A DNA stretch of 64,000 bases from Arthrobacter sp. PM3. GTDB lineage: Bacteria; Actinomycetota; Actinomycetes; Actinomycetales; Micrococcaceae. This document shows, one piece after another, positions 50,091-60,191 of this stretch. The stretch's first letter is position 1. Every line of letters begins with the position of its first letter. The notes beneath the pieces were generated by a model. That model did not search any database. It saw only the letters and a program-made list of their open reading frames with translations, and was not told where the DNA came from. Made by a program: the position numbers and the translations under genes. The stretch covers positions 1,633,172 through 1,697,171 of the forward strand of contig NZ_CP022314.1 in the NCBI RefSeq assembly GCF_003352915.1, written 5' to 3'.

Positions 50091-51446
50091 TTACCGGCGC
50101 TTCTTCGGGGTGCGCTTGGCGGCGGCTTTGACCGCCGCCGTCTGGGCAGCGAGAGGCGTCAGGTCTTCCGTTTCGGGCTCCGCCACCGTACCGCGTGCCT
50201 TCGCCAGTGCCTTCATGCCGTGGTAAATCACCAGGGCCGCGGCCGAGCCCAGCGCGATGCCGTTGAACGTCAGATCGCCGACGGTCCACGTGTAGTTCGC
50301 GATCCCGATGATCAGCGCGACGGCGGCGGTGGTCAGGTTGATCGAGTTGGAGAAGTTCACCTTGTTCTGGACCCAGATCTTCACGCCCAGCACCCCGATC
50401 ATGCCGTACAGCATGGTGGCGGCGCCGCCCAGGACACCGGCCGGGACAGTGGCGATGAGTTCGCCAAACTTCGGCGAGAAGCTCAGCAGCACCGCGAAGA
50501 TGCCCGCCACCCAGTACGCCGCGGTCGAATACACCTTGGTGGCGGCCATGACGCCGATGTTCTCGGCGTAGGTGGTGGTTCCGGAGCCGCCTCCGAGCCC
50601 GGCGAGCACAGTGGCGGCGCCGTCGGCCAGCAGCGCGCGGCCGGACACTCCGTCGAGGTTCTGGCCCGTCATGGCCGAAACCGACTTCACGTGGCCGATG
50701 TTCTCCGCCACCAGCACCAGCACCACCGGCACGAACAGGCCCACCACCCCGAGGTGGAATTCGGGTGTCTGGAAATGCGGAAGGCCCACCCAGCCGGCGG
50801 TGTCCACCTTGGCGAAGTCCACCTCGCCCCGGGCCATGGCCACAACGTAGCCCACGACCACACCCACCAGGATGCTCAGCCGGCCCAGGATGCCGCGGAA
50901 CAAGACACTGACCACGATGATCACGGCCAGGGTGATGAAGGCCGTGACCGGTGCCTTGTCGAAGTTCATTTTCGCCGCCGGGGCCAGGTTCAGGCCGATC
51001 AGGGCCACGATTGCGCCGGTCACGATCGGAGGCATGAGCCGGTTGATCCAGCCGGCGCCGAACTTCTGCACCACCGCACCGACGACGGCGAGGACCGCGC
51101 CGGCCATCACCACGCCGCCGAGCGCCCCCGGGATGCCGAACTGCTGCTGTGAGGCCAGGATCGGGGCAATGAACGCGAAGCTGGAACCGAGGTAGCTGGG
51201 CACGCGGCCCTGCGTGATGACGAGGAACAGCAGGGTGCCGATGCCGGAGAAGAACAAGGTGGTGGCCGGCGGCATGCCCGTGAGGATCGGCACCAGGAAC
51301 GTGGCGCCGAACATGGCCACCACATGCTGCATGCCGATCCCGATGGTCAGCGGCCAGGTCAGCCGCTCATCCGGTCTGACGACTTCGCCGGGGCGGACGG
51401 ACTTGCCGGTGCCGTGGAGCTTCCATTTGGTGCCGAGCATGCTCAT
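50091..51446 (-). CDS. uracil/xanthine permease, NCS2 family
   Basis: 451 residues with about 14 helices. UraA/PyrP-type features: WPLTIGIGMQHVVAMFGATFLVPILTG, GRVPSYLGSSFAFIAPI, FVPVVLVLVAENIGHVKSVSAMTG with the substrate-binding Glu, and GGSGTTTYAENIGVMAATKVYST with the second Glu. Proton-coupled import of uracil or a related base. A basic C-terminal tail ends RTPKKRR. The nearby RutE-like reductase fits pyrimidine use, but they are not in one operon. Confidence 0.9.
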   Translation of the reverse strand: MSMLGTKWKLHGTGKSVRPGEVVRPDERLTWPLTIGIGMQHVVAMFGATFLVPILTGMPPATTLFFSGIGTLLFLVITQGRVPSYLGSSFAFIAPILASQQQFGIPGALGGVVMAGAVLAVVGAVVQKFGAGWINRLMPPIVTGAIVALIGLNLAPAAKMNFDKAPVTAFITLAVIIVVSVLFRGILGRLSILVGVVVGYVVAMARGEVDFAKVDTAGWVGLPHFQTPEFHLGVVGLFVPVVLVLVAENIGHVKSVSAMTGQNLDGVSGRALLADGAATVLAGLGGGSGTTTYAENIGVMAATKVYSTAAYWVAGIFAVLLSFSPKFGELIATVPAGVLGGAATMLYGMIGVLGVKIWVQNKVNFSNSINLTTAAVALIIGIANYTWTVGDLTFNGIALGSAAALVIYHGMKALAKARGTVAEPETEDLTPLAAQTAAVKAAAKRTPKKRR

Positions 51447-51568
51447 TGCCGGGAGCCTTTCAGAGAATGAGGGGGCGGGAGCGGAAGGAATCTTCCACGC
51501 AACTTTACCGCGCGGGCGGCGCGCCGCCGGGCGCCGGATCCGTACCCGGGGGCGTACCGTAGGGGCCG

Positions 51569-52354
51569 ATGACTATCGACGAACTCCTTGCTGCCTACGA
51601 CCAGCAACTGCGGACAGATGCGGAAACCCCCAGCGCGGTCGCGGTCGGGCGGCTCGGCCCCCTGCGGCTCGTGACCTTCGCGGGCGGCCGCGGCTTCGTG
51701 ACCTACCAGAACCTGGCCGGCGCCGGCGCGGACACGATCGCGCACTGGGTGGCCGAGGTTCTGGAGTTCTACCGTGCCGACCCTGAGATCGTGCGGGTCG
51801 AGTGGAAGACCAGGGGCCATGACCACGCGCCCGGACTCCACGAGGCGCTGCTGGCGAACGGGTTCGAACCGGACGAAACCGAGTCGGTCATGATCGGCGA
51901 CGCCGGTGCGTTGGATGTCGACGTGCCCCTGCCGCCCGGAGTCTGCCTGCGGCGCGTGACGGACGAGCCGGACATCCGCGCCATGAGCGCCATGCAGGAC
52001 GAGGTCTTCGGCAGCCACGCTTCCGACGGCAACGCGGAAGCCATCCTGCGCCGCGTCGCCCGCGACGACGGCATGGAACTCTGGGTCGCCGAACACCGGG
52101 GTGTGATCGTCAGCGCCGGCCGGCTGGAACCGGTTCCCGGCACCGAATTCGCGGGCATCTGGGGCGGGGCGACGCGCGCGCAATGGCGCGGCCGGGGGAT
52201 CTACCGCGCCGTGACTGCAGCCCGGGCGCGGGCGGCCATAGCGCTGGGAAAGACGTTGATCCACAGCGATTCAACCGAGTATTCGCGGCCGATCCTGGAA
52301 CGCTACGGCCTGGTGCGGGTGTCCACGACCACACCGTATCGCTGGCGCCGGTAA
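51569..52354 (+). CDS. GNAT-family N-acetyltransferase
   Basis: 261 residues. N-terminal half is an ancillary domain (LGPLRLVTFAGGRGFVTYQNL); the C-terminal half is the catalytic fold with LWVAEHRGVIVSAGRLEPVPGTEFAGIWGGATRAQWRGRGIYRAVTAARARAA, where the RxRGIY segment is the acetyl-CoA loop (R/Q-x-x-G-x-G/A), and LERYGLVRVST. Substrate unknown. Divergent from the NCS2 permease. Confidence 0.85.
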   Translation: MTIDELLAAYDQQLRTDAETPSAVAVGRLGPLRLVTFAGGRGFVTYQNLAGAGADTIAHWVAEVLEFYRADPEIVRVEWKTRGHDHAPGLHEALLANGFEPDETESVMIGDAGALDVDVPLPPGVCLRRVTDEPDIRAMSAMQDEVFGSHASDGNAEAILRRVARDDGMELWVAEHRGVIVSAGRLEPVPGTEFAGIWGGATRAQWRGRGIYRAVTAARARAAIALGKTLIHSDSTEYSRPILERYGLVRVSTTTPYRWRR

Positions 52355-52501
52355 GCGTCAGGTCCTCGCGGGGGCCGTGCGGCCGGCCCGGCTGTGGCTG
52401 ACGTCACGCCGCGGGCCGGGAAGCAGCCGCCGCGGTGACCTGTTGCACCTAGGGACAGCAGAAGCGCCCCGGCCGGGGCGGACCCAGCGAAAGGGACGCG
52501 A

Positions 52502-53107
52502 ATGACGATCGCCCATGAAGAAGCAGTAATCGACGCCGCAGCGGTGGACGCCATCTTTGCCGAGGCCCGCACCGCCAACGTCTTCACCGGCGACGTCACC
52601 GACGACCAGGCCCGCGCCATCTACGAACTGACGAAGTTCGGCCCCACCGCCTTCAACTCGCAGCCGCTGCGCGTCACCTACGTGCGCTCCGACGAGGCCC
52701 GCGCCACGCTCGTGGACGCGCTGTCTGCGGGCAACCGGGCCAAGACCGCATCGGCGCCGCTGGTCGCCGTGCTGAGCTACGACACCGCCTGGCAGGACCA
52801 GTGGGACGCCTTCCTGCCCGGTTACAACGCCCCGAAGGCCATGTACGACGCCGCGCCGGACCTGGCCGCGGCCACCGGGAACAACAACGCCCACCTGCAG
52901 GCCGGCTACTTCATCCTCGCGGTCCGCTCGCTGGGCCTCGCCGCCGGCCCCATGACGGGCGCGGACTTCGCCGCGATCGACGCCGCGTTCTTCCCCGACG
53001 GCAGCCAGAAGAGCTTCCTGGTGGTCAACATCGGCCAGCCCGGCGCAGACGCCTGGGGCGCAGCCAAGCCGAAGTTCGCGTACGAGGACGTCGTCCGGAC
53101 GGTCTAA
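52502..53107 (+). CDS. malonic semialdehyde reductase, RutE/HadB-type nitroreductase-fold protein
   Basis: 201 residues matching RutE: LTKFGPTAFNSQPLRVTYVRSDEAR (FMN-binding start), DQWDAFLPGYNAPKAMYDAA, NNAHLQAGYFILAVRSLGLAAGPMTGADFAAIDAAFFPDG and FLVVNIGQPG. FMN/NAD(P)H-dependent reduction of malonic semialdehyde to 3-hydroxypropionate, the last step of Rut uracil degradation, or detoxification of similar aldehydes. AAAGGGA lies before the ATG. No other rut genes in the window. Confidence 0.85.
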   Translation: MTIAHEEAVIDAAAVDAIFAEARTANVFTGDVTDDQARAIYELTKFGPTAFNSQPLRVTYVRSDEARATLVDALSAGNRAKTASAPLVAVLSYDTAWQDQWDAFLPGYNAPKAMYDAAPDLAAATGNNNAHLQAGYFILAVRSLGLAAGPMTGADFAAIDAAFFPDGSQKSFLVVNIGQPGADAWGAAKPKFAYEDVVRTV

Positions 53108-53128
53108 GAGGAGCGTTACCTCGCGGAG

Positions 53129-53164
53129 GTGCCTCCGGCACCATGGGGGACAGGCCGGAGGCAC
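53129..53164 (+). terminator. hairpin after the RutE-like gene
   Basis: Perfect 11-bp inverted repeat GTGCCTCCGGC (53129-53139) and its complement (53154-53164), 14-nt loop, 22 bases after the stop. No T tract. Confidence 0.55.
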
Positions 53165-53257
53165 GCGGGACGCATTTCTGCGGTTCAGCGCATGGCCTGC
53201 ATCCGGGGCCACTTCCCAGTTTAGTCCGGCCCGGGCGGGGCGTGACACACTTTTCCC

Positions 53258-53812
53258 ATGCGGAACCTGATCGCGGTGGCCTTCGTGGAGCCGGTTGTCG
53301 AGGGGCTCGAATTTCCCCGTGATGACTGGCCGTTGCACATCACCTTGGTGAAGTTCGACGTCGTCGAACCCCTTATGGATGCTGGTGCGGCGCCCATCGC
53401 GGACGACACAGCGGCACCGGGTTCGGACGATTCGCTCGCGGAAACGATCGTCGACCGCATGGCGGACCCCGTTGCGGCGGCCTTGGGCTGCCGGCTGACC
53501 GTGGGCGGCGAGGCCGGCTTCGGCCGGGCCGGGTCCATCCCGGTCAACCTGATCGAACCCAGCGAAGAACTGCAGTCACTCCACGACGCGCTGGTCCGGA
53601 TCGTCCAGCAACTGCCCGGCCGGATCTCCACCCCGGCCTATACCCTCGCCGGCTACCGCCCGCATGTCTCCCACCACGGGGACAAACGGCTTCGCGCCGG
53701 GGACACGGTCACGCTGGACCGGATCGCGCTCGTGGACATGGCCCCGGGCGGCGGACACTCCACCCGGCGGATCCTCAAGCTCTGGAGCGGCAGCCGGGCG
53801 GAAGCGAAGTAG
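53258..53812 (+). CDS. 2H-phosphoesterase superfamily protein (2'-5' RNA ligase-like)
   Basis: 184 residues with two H-x-T/S motifs: H27-I-T29 (PLHITLV) and H136-V-S138 (YRPHVSH), the pair of catalytic His of LigT/2'-5' RNA ligase and related phosphodiesterases. An insert rich in Asp and Pro (about 38-60) separates them. It could open 2',3'-cyclic phosphates, but the actual substrate is unknown. Confidence 0.82.
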   Translation: MRNLIAVAFVEPVVEGLEFPRDDWPLHITLVKFDVVEPLMDAGAAPIADDTAAPGSDDSLAETIVDRMADPVAAALGCRLTVGGEAGFGRAGSIPVNLIEPSEELQSLHDALVRIVQQLPGRISTPAYTLAGYRPHVSHHGDKRLRAGDTVTLDRIALVDMAPGGGHSTRRILKLWSGSRAEAK

Positions 53813-53970
53813 CGCTGCAGGAGCGGCGGCGGCTCGGGAAACCCGCGTCACATCGCGGCCGCCGCCCGGCTTTTCCGACGGCGAGTGCCATACTTGGGTC
53901 AACTTCGACGGGTATTCGTCGGGAAGCGACGTTATATCGGGCAAATCAGGGCGGACCGGGGGGCCACTAC

Positions 53971-55125
53971 ATGATGCTTGACACCGCAACACTTCGGGTT
54001 GCCTTGGCGCTGGTCGACCTCACGCTGCTCATGCTGTTCTACTTCATCACGTTTCGGCGGACGCGGTCGGCCTACAGTGCCTGGTGGTGCATGGCGCTGC
54101 TGCTGTTCCTGGCCGGCAACGCCTTGTACCTGCTGGACGGGACGGTGCACCAGCTCTGGGCCAACCCCTCAGGCAACGTCCTGCTGGTGGCGGGCGCGGC
54201 CAGCATCTGGGCCGGCGGCCGGTCGCTGCGTGCGCCCTCGCCCCGGCCTTGGCAGCTGGCTGCCGGCCCCGCGGCCACCGCCGTCGCCTCCGCGCTGGAT
54301 CACCCGGCCACCAATGTCTGGTCGGGAGGCCCCGTGTACCTGGGCTTCATGGCGCTGCTGATCGGCATGGGGTCCCGGGAGATGTTCCTGCTCGAACGCG
54401 ACTACTCGCGCGTGCACCGCCCTCTCGCGGTGGGCGCCGGCATCCTGGCCGTGTTCTACGCCGGTCGGCTCGTCGCTTTCCTCGCGGACGGGCAGAACGG
54501 CGCGGTCTTCACAACGGTGTTCGGCTCCGCGCCGATGACAGCCTTCTCCACGATCACCCTCGTGGTGGCATCCTTCACGATGGCCGAACTGAGCTATGAA
54601 CAGCAGACCCGGGACCTGCGGGACCGGGCCACCGTGGACGGCCTCACCGGCCTGCTCAACCGGGCGGCGTTCCTGGACCTCGCGGAAAACGAACTCCGGC
54701 AGCTGCGCCGGAGCGGAACGGCCGCTTCGATCGTCCTCGCGGACCTGGATCATTTCAAGGCGATCAACGACCAGTTCGGCCACGCGGCCGGGGACTCGGC
54801 CCTGCAGGCGTTCGCGAGGGCCTGCACCGGAACCGTCCGCTCCACTGACCTCGTGGGCCGGTACGGCGGCGAGGAGTTCATCCTCCTGCTGCCCGGCGTC
54901 ACCCCGGAGCGGGCGCAGGAAATCGCCGCAGACATCAGCCTCCGGCTGCAGCAGTCAGAGGCGGAGGGAATTCCCCGGCTGCCGACCGTGAGTTACGGGA
55001 TCGCCTCCACCGGCGCCGGGGCCGGCGGCCTCGACGCTGCGGTGGCCTCGGCCGACGCGGCCCTCTACCAGGCAAAGACGCTTGGCAGGGACCGCGCCGA
55101 ACTGGCCGGCGGGGCTACGAAATAA
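53971..55125 (+). CDS. membrane-bound diguanylate cyclase (GGDEF)
   Basis: 384 residues. The N-terminal membrane domain has about six helices (residues 8-205), then the GGDEF domain: [42 protein letters not shown] (nucleotide site) and the active loop [14 protein letters not shown] with GGEEF at 299-303. It makes cyclic di-GMP. An RxxD inhibitory site ahead of GGEEF reads RSTD. No sensor domain other than the membrane part. Convergent with pgm, overlapping 11 bases at the 3' ends. Confidence 0.92.
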   Translation: MMLDTATLRVALALVDLTLLMLFYFITFRRTRSAYSAWWCMALLLFLAGNALYLLDGTVHQLWANPSGNVLLVAGAASIWAGGRSLRAPSPRPWQLAAGPAATAVASALDHPATNVWSGGPVYLGFMALLIGMGSREMFLLERDYSRVHRPLAVGAGILAVFYAGRLVAFLADGQNGAVFTTVFGSAPMTAFSTITLVVASFTMAELSYEQQTRDLRDRATVDGLTGLLNRAAFLDLAENELRQLRRSGTAASIVLADLDHFKAINDQFGHAAGDSALQAFARACTGTVRSTDLVGRYGGEEFILLLPGVTPERAQEIAADISLRLQQSEAEGIPRLPTVSYGIASTGAGAGGLDAAVASADAALYQAKTLGRDRAELAGGATK

Positions 55126-56776
55126 CCCCGTCCACCAGCGCCTTCGCCTCGGCCTGGACCTGCTTGAGGTGCTCGGCGCCCTTGAAGGACTCGGCGTAGA
55201 TCTTGTACACGTCCTCGGTACCGGAGGGCCGCGCCGCGAACCAGGCGTTTTCGGTGACCACCTTCAGCCCGCCGATCGCCGCGCCGTTGCCCGGCGCCTC
55301 GGTCAGCTTGGCCGTGATGGTTTCCCCGGCCAGTTCCGTGGCGGTCACGTCCGACGGCGAGAGCTTGCCCAGCGCGGCCTTCTGCTCACGCGTCGCTGCG
55401 GCATCGATCCGGGCATAGACGGGGTCGCCGAACTGGTCCGTGAGTCCCTTGTAGAGCTGCGACGGCGACTTGCCCGTCACGGCCGTGATCTCCGAGGCCA
55501 GCAGCGCCAGCAGGATGCCGTCCTTGTCGGTGGTCCAGACGCTGCCGTCCATCTTGTTGAAGGACGCGCCCGCGGATTCCTCGCCACCGAACGCTCCTTC
55601 ACCGGAAAGCAGACCCGGAACGAACCACTTGAAGCCCACCGGGACCTCCACGAGCTTGCGGCCAAGGTTCGCGGCGACGCGGTCGATAATCGACGACGAG
55701 ACCAGGGTCTTGCCGATCACGGACTGCGGGTTCCAGCCGGTGCGGTGCCGGTACAGGTAGTCGATGGCGACGGCGAGGTAGTGGTTCGGGTTCATCAGCC
55801 CGCCGTCCGGCGTAACGATCCCGTGGCGGTCAGCGTCGGCGTCGTTGCCTGTGGCGACGTCGAAAGGCGCGGACCCGTCCGCACCAACAGCCATCCGTGC
55901 GATCAGGGACGCCATCGCCGACGGCGAGGAGCAGTCCATCCGGATCTTCTCGTCCCAGTCCAGGGTCATGAACGCCCACTGCGGGTCGACGGTCGGGTTC
56001 ACTACCGTGAGGTTCAGGTGGTGCCGCTCCGCGATCTCGCCCCAGTAGTCCACGGACGCGCCGCCCATGGGGTCGGCGCCGATCCGGACGCCGGCGTCGC
56101 GGATCGCGTTCAGGTCCAGCACCGACGGGAGGTCGTCCACGTAGCTGCTGAGGAAGTCGAACTTACCGGTGGTCCCGGCGGCGAGGGCGTCAGCCAGGGG
56201 GACGCGCTTGACGCCCCGCAGCCCGTTCTCAAGGAGTTCGTTGGCGCGGTTGGCGATCCAGCCGGTGGCGTCCGTGTCCGCGGGACCGCCGTGCGGGGGG
56301 TTGTACTTGAAGCCGCCATCGGCGGGCGGGTTGTGGCTGGGGGTCACCACGATCCCGTCGGCCTGCGGGGCGCCCGGTGCCGCCTTCCGGTTGTGCGTGA
56401 GGATGGCGTGGCTCAGGGCGGGGGTGGGCGTGTAGCCGTGGCGGGCGTCGATAAGGACGTTCACGCCGTTGGCGGCCAGTACTTCGAGGGCGGAGTTCTG
56501 CGCCGGTTCGCTCAGGCCGTGGGTGTCCTTCGCCAGGTAAAGGGGCCCGGTGATGCCCTGGCCGGCCCGGTATTCCACGATCGCCTGGGTGATGGCAAGA
56601 ATGTGGGGTTCGTTGAAGGACGCCTTGAGGCTCGATCCCCGGTGCCCGGAGGTGCCGAAGGCCACCCGCTGGCCCGGATCCGTCAGGTCCGGTGAAACGT
56701 CGTAGTACGCATCCAGGAGCGCAGTGAGGTCAACAAGGTCTTGGGGTTGGGCAACTGTGCCCGCGCGGCTAGCCAT
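55115..56776 (-). CDS. pgm: phosphoglucomutase, alpha-D-glucose phosphate-specific
   Basis: 553 residues, close to the 546 of E. coli Pgm. Interconverts glucose-1-phosphate and glucose-6-phosphate. Substrate loop FGTSGHRGS; phosphoserine loop [11 protein letters not shown] with Ser147 (Ser146 in E. coli); metal loop [18 protein letters not shown]; and the phosphate-binding tail [15 protein letters not shown]. Start ATG 56776 has weak ribosome binding; a CATGCT box 6 bases upstream may make it leaderless. A stand-alone gene supplying sugar-nucleotide and glycogen synthesis. Confidence 0.94.
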   Translation of the reverse strand: MASRAGTVAQPQDLVDLTALLDAYYDVSPDLTDPGQRVAFGTSGHRGSSLKASFNEPHILAITQAIVEYRAGQGITGPLYLAKDTHGLSEPAQNSALEVLAANGVNVLIDARHGYTPTPALSHAILTHNRKAAPGAPQADGIVVTPSHNPPADGGFKYNPPHGGPADTDATGWIANRANELLENGLRGVKRVPLADALAAGTTGKFDFLSSYVDDLPSVLDLNAIRDAGVRIGADPMGGASVDYWGEIAERHHLNLTVVNPTVDPQWAFMTLDWDEKIRMDCSSPSAMASLIARMAVGADGSAPFDVATGNDADADRHGIVTPDGGLMNPNHYLAVAIDYLYRHRTGWNPQSVIGKTLVSSSIIDRVAANLGRKLVEVPVGFKWFVPGLLSGEGAFGGEESAGASFNKMDGSVWTTDKDGILLALLASEITAVTGKSPSQLYKGLTDQFGDPVYARIDAAATREQKAALGKLSPSDVTATELAGETITAKLTEAPGNGAAIGGLKVVTENAWFAARPSGTEDVYKIYAESFKGAEHLKQVQAEAKALVDGVIS

Positions 56777-56925
56777 GGCACCAGCATGCCAGACGACGAC
56801 GGCGGCGCAACACGGTTTCGCCTCAAACCCGTTCCTGTGACGCAAGAAAACCCACCGGCCGGGCCGGCCACAACGCAACCCCGCGGCGGTACGCTGGATC
56901 CAGAGACTTCTTGAGGGGGCATACT

Positions 56926-57687
56926 ATGACTGAACAGCCAAAACACGGTCAGGACGAACAGGGTCCAGGCGCGCAGGGTCCGGGCACGCACGGGACCGGC
57001 GCAGAGGCTCCCGGCGCAGAGGCTCCCGGCGCAGAGGCTCCCGGCGCGCAGGGGGCCGGTGAGCAGGGTCCGGGCGTCACCCCCGAGGGTTACCAGCCGA
57101 CCCTGCGCCTTCCGGACCACGAACCGGCCGTTCCGTCCCAGCCGGACTCCTCGCATCCGACCACACCGCTGCCGGACTTGACGCAGCAGCACTCCGCCGG
57201 CGTGCAGCCCGGGCAGGAGACCTCCGGGCAGGAGGTCAAAGGGCAGCCGACACCGGACCAGGGCCAGTACTCCAGCCCCTACCCGCCGGTCTACGGCGCC
57301 GCCGGGCAGGCCTACAACGCTCCGGGCCAGGCTCCGTACGGCCAGCAGGTCCAGGGCTACGGCCAGCCCTCGCCGTACGCGCAGCCCTACAGCTACAACG
57401 CCTACGGCCAGCCCACGTACTCCACCATGCCGGCGGCGCCAAAGGCGCTGAGCATCGCGAGCATGTGCTGCGGCATCGCCGCATGGCTGGGATTCGGGTT
57501 CTTCCTGCTGCCCCAATTAGCTGCGGTCATTCTGGGGCACCTGGCCCTGCGGCGCGAACCTGCGGGAAAGGGTATGGCGATAGCCGGGCTCGTCCTGGGG
57601 TACGCGGCCATCGCCGTGACCATCCTGGTGATGGTCATCTTCGGGCTGGTCATCGGGACCGCCAGCAACCGCGGGTACGGGGTCTGA
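56926..57687 (+). CDS. DUF4190-domain membrane protein with repetitive N-terminus
   Basis: 253 residues. The first 100 residues are Pro/Gly/Gln/Glu-rich, with three tandem GAEAP units and later a Tyr/Gln/Pro-rich linker (YGQQVQGYGQPSPYAQPYSY). The C-terminal DUF4190 domain (about 170-250) has SIASMCCGIAAWLGFGFFLLPQ, then LGHLALRREPAGKGMAIAGL and a second hydrophobic helix. Two transmembrane segments with a long cytoplasmic tail; probably an envelope-associated scaffold. Function unknown. Confidence 0.85.
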   Translation: MTEQPKHGQDEQGPGAQGPGTHGTGAEAPGAEAPGAEAPGAQGAGEQGPGVTPEGYQPTLRLPDHEPAVPSQPDSSHPTTPLPDLTQQHSAGVQPGQETSGQEVKGQPTPDQGQYSSPYPPVYGAAGQAYNAPGQAPYGQQVQGYGQPSPYAQPYSYNAYGQPTYSTMPAAPKALSIASMCCGIAAWLGFGFFLLPQLAAVILGHLALRREPAGKGMAIAGLVLGYAAIAVTILVMVIFGLVIGTASNRGYGV

Positions 57688-57711
57688 GACTCATACAGGC
57701 CAGGCACGTTT

Positions 57712-58581
57712 TCAGGTAGTCAGGGCAGTGACCAGCGGCCCGGCGTTGGCCGCGAGCCAGTCCTGCCTGCGCCGGATCAGGCCGCCGACGCCGTCGTCCC
57801 ACATCCGGGCCCATCCGCCGCCCAGCGTCGCGGCGTTGTGCCGCATCCGCTCGTAGCTCAGCGCCGCGGCGTCGATCCCGGCGCCGGGCACCCGGCGTCG
57901 TTCCTCCTCCGTCCAGCCGTAGGCGTCCGCGAAAATGCGGAGCCGGCGGAATGGGTCCTGGTCCTCCCAGCCCGGCCACGCGTCGGCCGGATCACGCAGC
58001 GGCACCCAGTGCATGGCGGTATTGAGCGAATCGTGGAAGGCCGTGGCAGGACCGGCGAGGTCGAAATCCACCACGCCGGTCGCCCGGCCGTCCCGGACCA
58101 CCACGTTTTGCGGTGTGATGTCCAGATGGCAGATGAGCCCGGCAGCGTCCGTCGGGTTCGGCCGGACAGGACTGCGCGGAAACGGACGGGGCGGAAACGG
58201 GTGGGCCCGCGGCACGAAGCCCGCCGATGCCGTGTGCAGCCGCCGCACCAGGCGCGCCACGGATGCCAGAAGGTCCCCGGACTGTGCCCAGGCTTCGGGC
58301 GGGGATCCGGCGCACTGGCCCGGCACGAAGGTCAGGACGTCCCGGCCGCGGGGGTCCCGTCCCAGGAACCGCGGGGACCCTTCAAATCCGGCGTCTTCGA
58401 GCCAGTCCAGGTACTCCGCGACGGCGAGGGATTGCGGCTGGTGCGGGCGGCGGACGGTTCCGCCGACCCGCACCACACCGTCGGTGACGTCGCCCGCGGG
58501 CATCGGTTCGACGTCGGACTCCTCGCCGGGGGCGGGGGTGTAGACGCGCGAATCGACCGGGACGCGACGTGCGGGGCTCAT
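57712..58581 (-). CDS. aminoglycoside phosphotransferase (APH)-fold kinase
   Basis: 289 residues. Catalytic loop ICHLDITPQNVVV with the HxDxxxxN pattern, and VVDFDLAGPATAFHDSL as the metal-binding DxD/DFG-like segment. A small-molecule kinase of the APH/choline kinase superfamily; antibiotic resistance should not be assumed. Start ATG 58581 lies 6 bases after a TACGCT box, so it is probably leaderless. Stop is 4 bases... the POT gene lies immediately upstream on the same strand only after a gap, so co-transcription from the POT promoter is possible. Confidence 0.85.
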   Translation of the reverse strand: MSPARRVPVDSRVYTPAPGEESDVEPMPAGDVTDGVVRVGGTVRRPHQPQSLAVAEYLDWLEDAGFEGSPRFLGRDPRGRDVLTFVPGQCAGSPPEAWAQSGDLLASVARLVRRLHTASAGFVPRAHPFPPRPFPRSPVRPNPTDAAGLICHLDITPQNVVVRDGRATGVVDFDLAGPATAFHDSLNTAMHWVPLRDPADAWPGWEDQDPFRRLRIFADAYGWTEEERRRVPGAGIDAAALSYERMRHNAATLGGGWARMWDDGVGGLIRRRQDWLAANAGPLVTALTT

Positions 58582-58585
58582 CGGG

Positions 58586-60055
58586 TCAGCGTACGCCGCC
58601 CATGAGCTTCTTGATGGCCGGCGAGGCCGCTGCCATGCCGACGGCCAGCAGGATGGCGGTGCCGCCCACGCCGATGAAGTACGGCAGCTCGTCGTCCGGG
58701 TTGTACAGCCCGGACAGGATGCCGGCCAGCGTGGTGCCCAGCGACACGGAGAGGAAGAACAGCGCGACCATCTGGGTGCGGAACGCCTTCGGCGCGAGCT
58801 TGGTGGTCACGGACAGGCCGATGGGGGACAGGAAGAGTTCTGCCAGGGTGAACAGCAGCAGGATTCCCGCCAGTGCCAGCAGCGGGGTCTTGCCGTCGCC
58901 GGACAGCGGAATGAAGGCCAGGAACGCCAGGCCCATCACGAACAGGCCGATCGCGAACTTCAGCGCCGAGCCCGGCTGCCGGCGGCCCAGCCGGGTCCAC
59001 AGTCCCGCCATGACGCCGGCGAAGATGATGATGAACACCGGGTTGATCGACTGGACCCACGCGGCGGGCATTTCCCAGCCCAGGAAGTTCCGGTCCAGCT
59101 TTTCTTCCGAGTACACGGCGATGAAGGTGAACTGCTGCTGGAACAGGGCCCAGAACGCGGCCGAGGCAATGTACAGCGGGATGAACGCCGTCACCCGTCC
59201 CCGTTCGGTGGCGGTGACCTTCTTGCTGCTGAAGATCAGGGCGAAGTAGATCACGGAGGCGCCGATCGCGGCGTAGGCCATGGACGTGGCCAGGTTCTCG
59301 GCGTTGATGGTGCCGGTGATGAGCAGGACCGCGACGGCCGCGGCGATGGCGCCGAAGATCAGGCCGTACCTCTTGCGCTGCGCGTCCGGGAGCGGGTGCG
59401 CGACCCGCTGGCTCTGGGCGGGAAGCTTCTTGCGGCCCATGGCGTAGACGGTCAGGCCCACGGCCATCCCGACGGCGGCAGCACCGAAGCCCCAGTGGAA
59501 GCCCTGGCTTTCCTGCAGCCAGCCGGTCACGAGGGGGCCGATCAGTGCGCCGGCGTTGATGCCCATGTAGAAGATGGAGAACCCGGCGTCGCGGCGCTCG
59601 TCCTTCTCGCCGTACAGGGTGCCCACGAGGGCCGTGGCGTTCGCCTTCAGCCCGCCGGACCCGACGCCCACCAGGACCAGGCCGGCGATCAGGCCGGGAA
59701 CACCGGGGACGAGTGCCAGCGCGATGTGGCCGGCCATGATCATGATGGCCGCGCCGAACAGCACGCGCTCGGACCCGAACAGCCGGTCCGCGAGCCACGC
59801 GCCGAGGATCGTGGAGAGGTACACGCCGCCGCCGTAGGCGCCGACGAGTCCGGCGGCCAGGCCCTGGTCAATCCCGAGGCCGCCCTTCTCCACCGAGAAG
59901 TACATGTAGTAGAGCAGGATTCCCTGCATGCCGTAGAAGGAGAAGCGCTCCCACATCTCTACGGAGAAGAGGCTGGCCAGCATCTTTGGGTGGCCAAAAA
60001 ACGAGGTATCGTCCGGCGTTGTAGCGGGACGGGTATCTAAATGAGTTGTGCTCAT
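58586..60055 (-). CDS. POT-family (PTR2) proton-dependent oligopeptide transporter
   Basis: 489 residues with 14 predicted helices. The family signatures are clear: EMWERFSFYGMQGILLYYM (ExxERFxYY type), GAYGGGVYLSTILGAWLADRLFG, GSGGLKANATALVG, and FSIFYMGINAGALIGPLVTGWL (PTR2 signature 2). Imports di- and tripeptides with protons. No ribosome binding site is obvious before ATG 60055. The APH-fold kinase gene begins 4 bases after its stop on the same strand, so the two may share a transcript. Confidence 0.92.
   Translation of the reverse strand: MSTTHLDTRPATTPDDTSFFGHPKMLASLFSVEMWERFSFYGMQGILLYYMYFSVEKGGLGIDQGLAAGLVGAYGGGVYLSTILGAWLADRLFGSERVLFGAAIMIMAGHIALALVPGVPGLIAGLVLVGVGSGGLKANATALVGTLYGEKDERRDAGFSIFYMGINAGALIGPLVTGWLQESQGFHWGFGAAAVGMAVGLTVYAMGRKKLPAQSQRVAHPLPDAQRKRYGLIFGAIAAAVAVLLITGTINAENLATSMAYAAIGASVIYFALIFSSKKVTATERGRVTAFIPLYIASAAFWALFQQQFTFIAVYSEEKLDRNFLGWEMPAAWVQSINPVFIIIFAGVMAGLWTRLGRRQPGSALKFAIGLFVMGLAFLAFIPLSGDGKTPLLALAGILLLFTLAELFLSPIGLSVTTKLAPKAFRTQMVALFFLSVSLGTTLAGILSGLYNPDDELPYFIGVGGTAILLAVGMAAASPAIKKLMGGVR
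58588..58593 (-). promoter_or_regulatory. -10 box of leaderless APH-fold kinase gene
   Basis: TACGCT on the minus strand, exactly 6 bases before the ATG at 58581. It overlaps the last codons of the upstream transporter gene. Confidence 0.5.
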
Positions 60056-60191
60056 TTACTTAATGCTGACATTGTGACGCGGAATTGTCACATTCGAGGC
60101 GGCGCGGGGCAAGCAACCCGGACGGTGTTTCGTCCCACTTTTCTCCCCGGGGGTGAGGCCGTGCACCGGGGTGCGGGTCGGCCGTGCGCCG

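Noticed and set aside
57712..58581. Calling the APH-fold protein an antibiotic-resistance gene
   Set aside because: The HxDxxxxN motif defines a broad kinase superfamily; nothing in the neighbourhood indicates drug modification.
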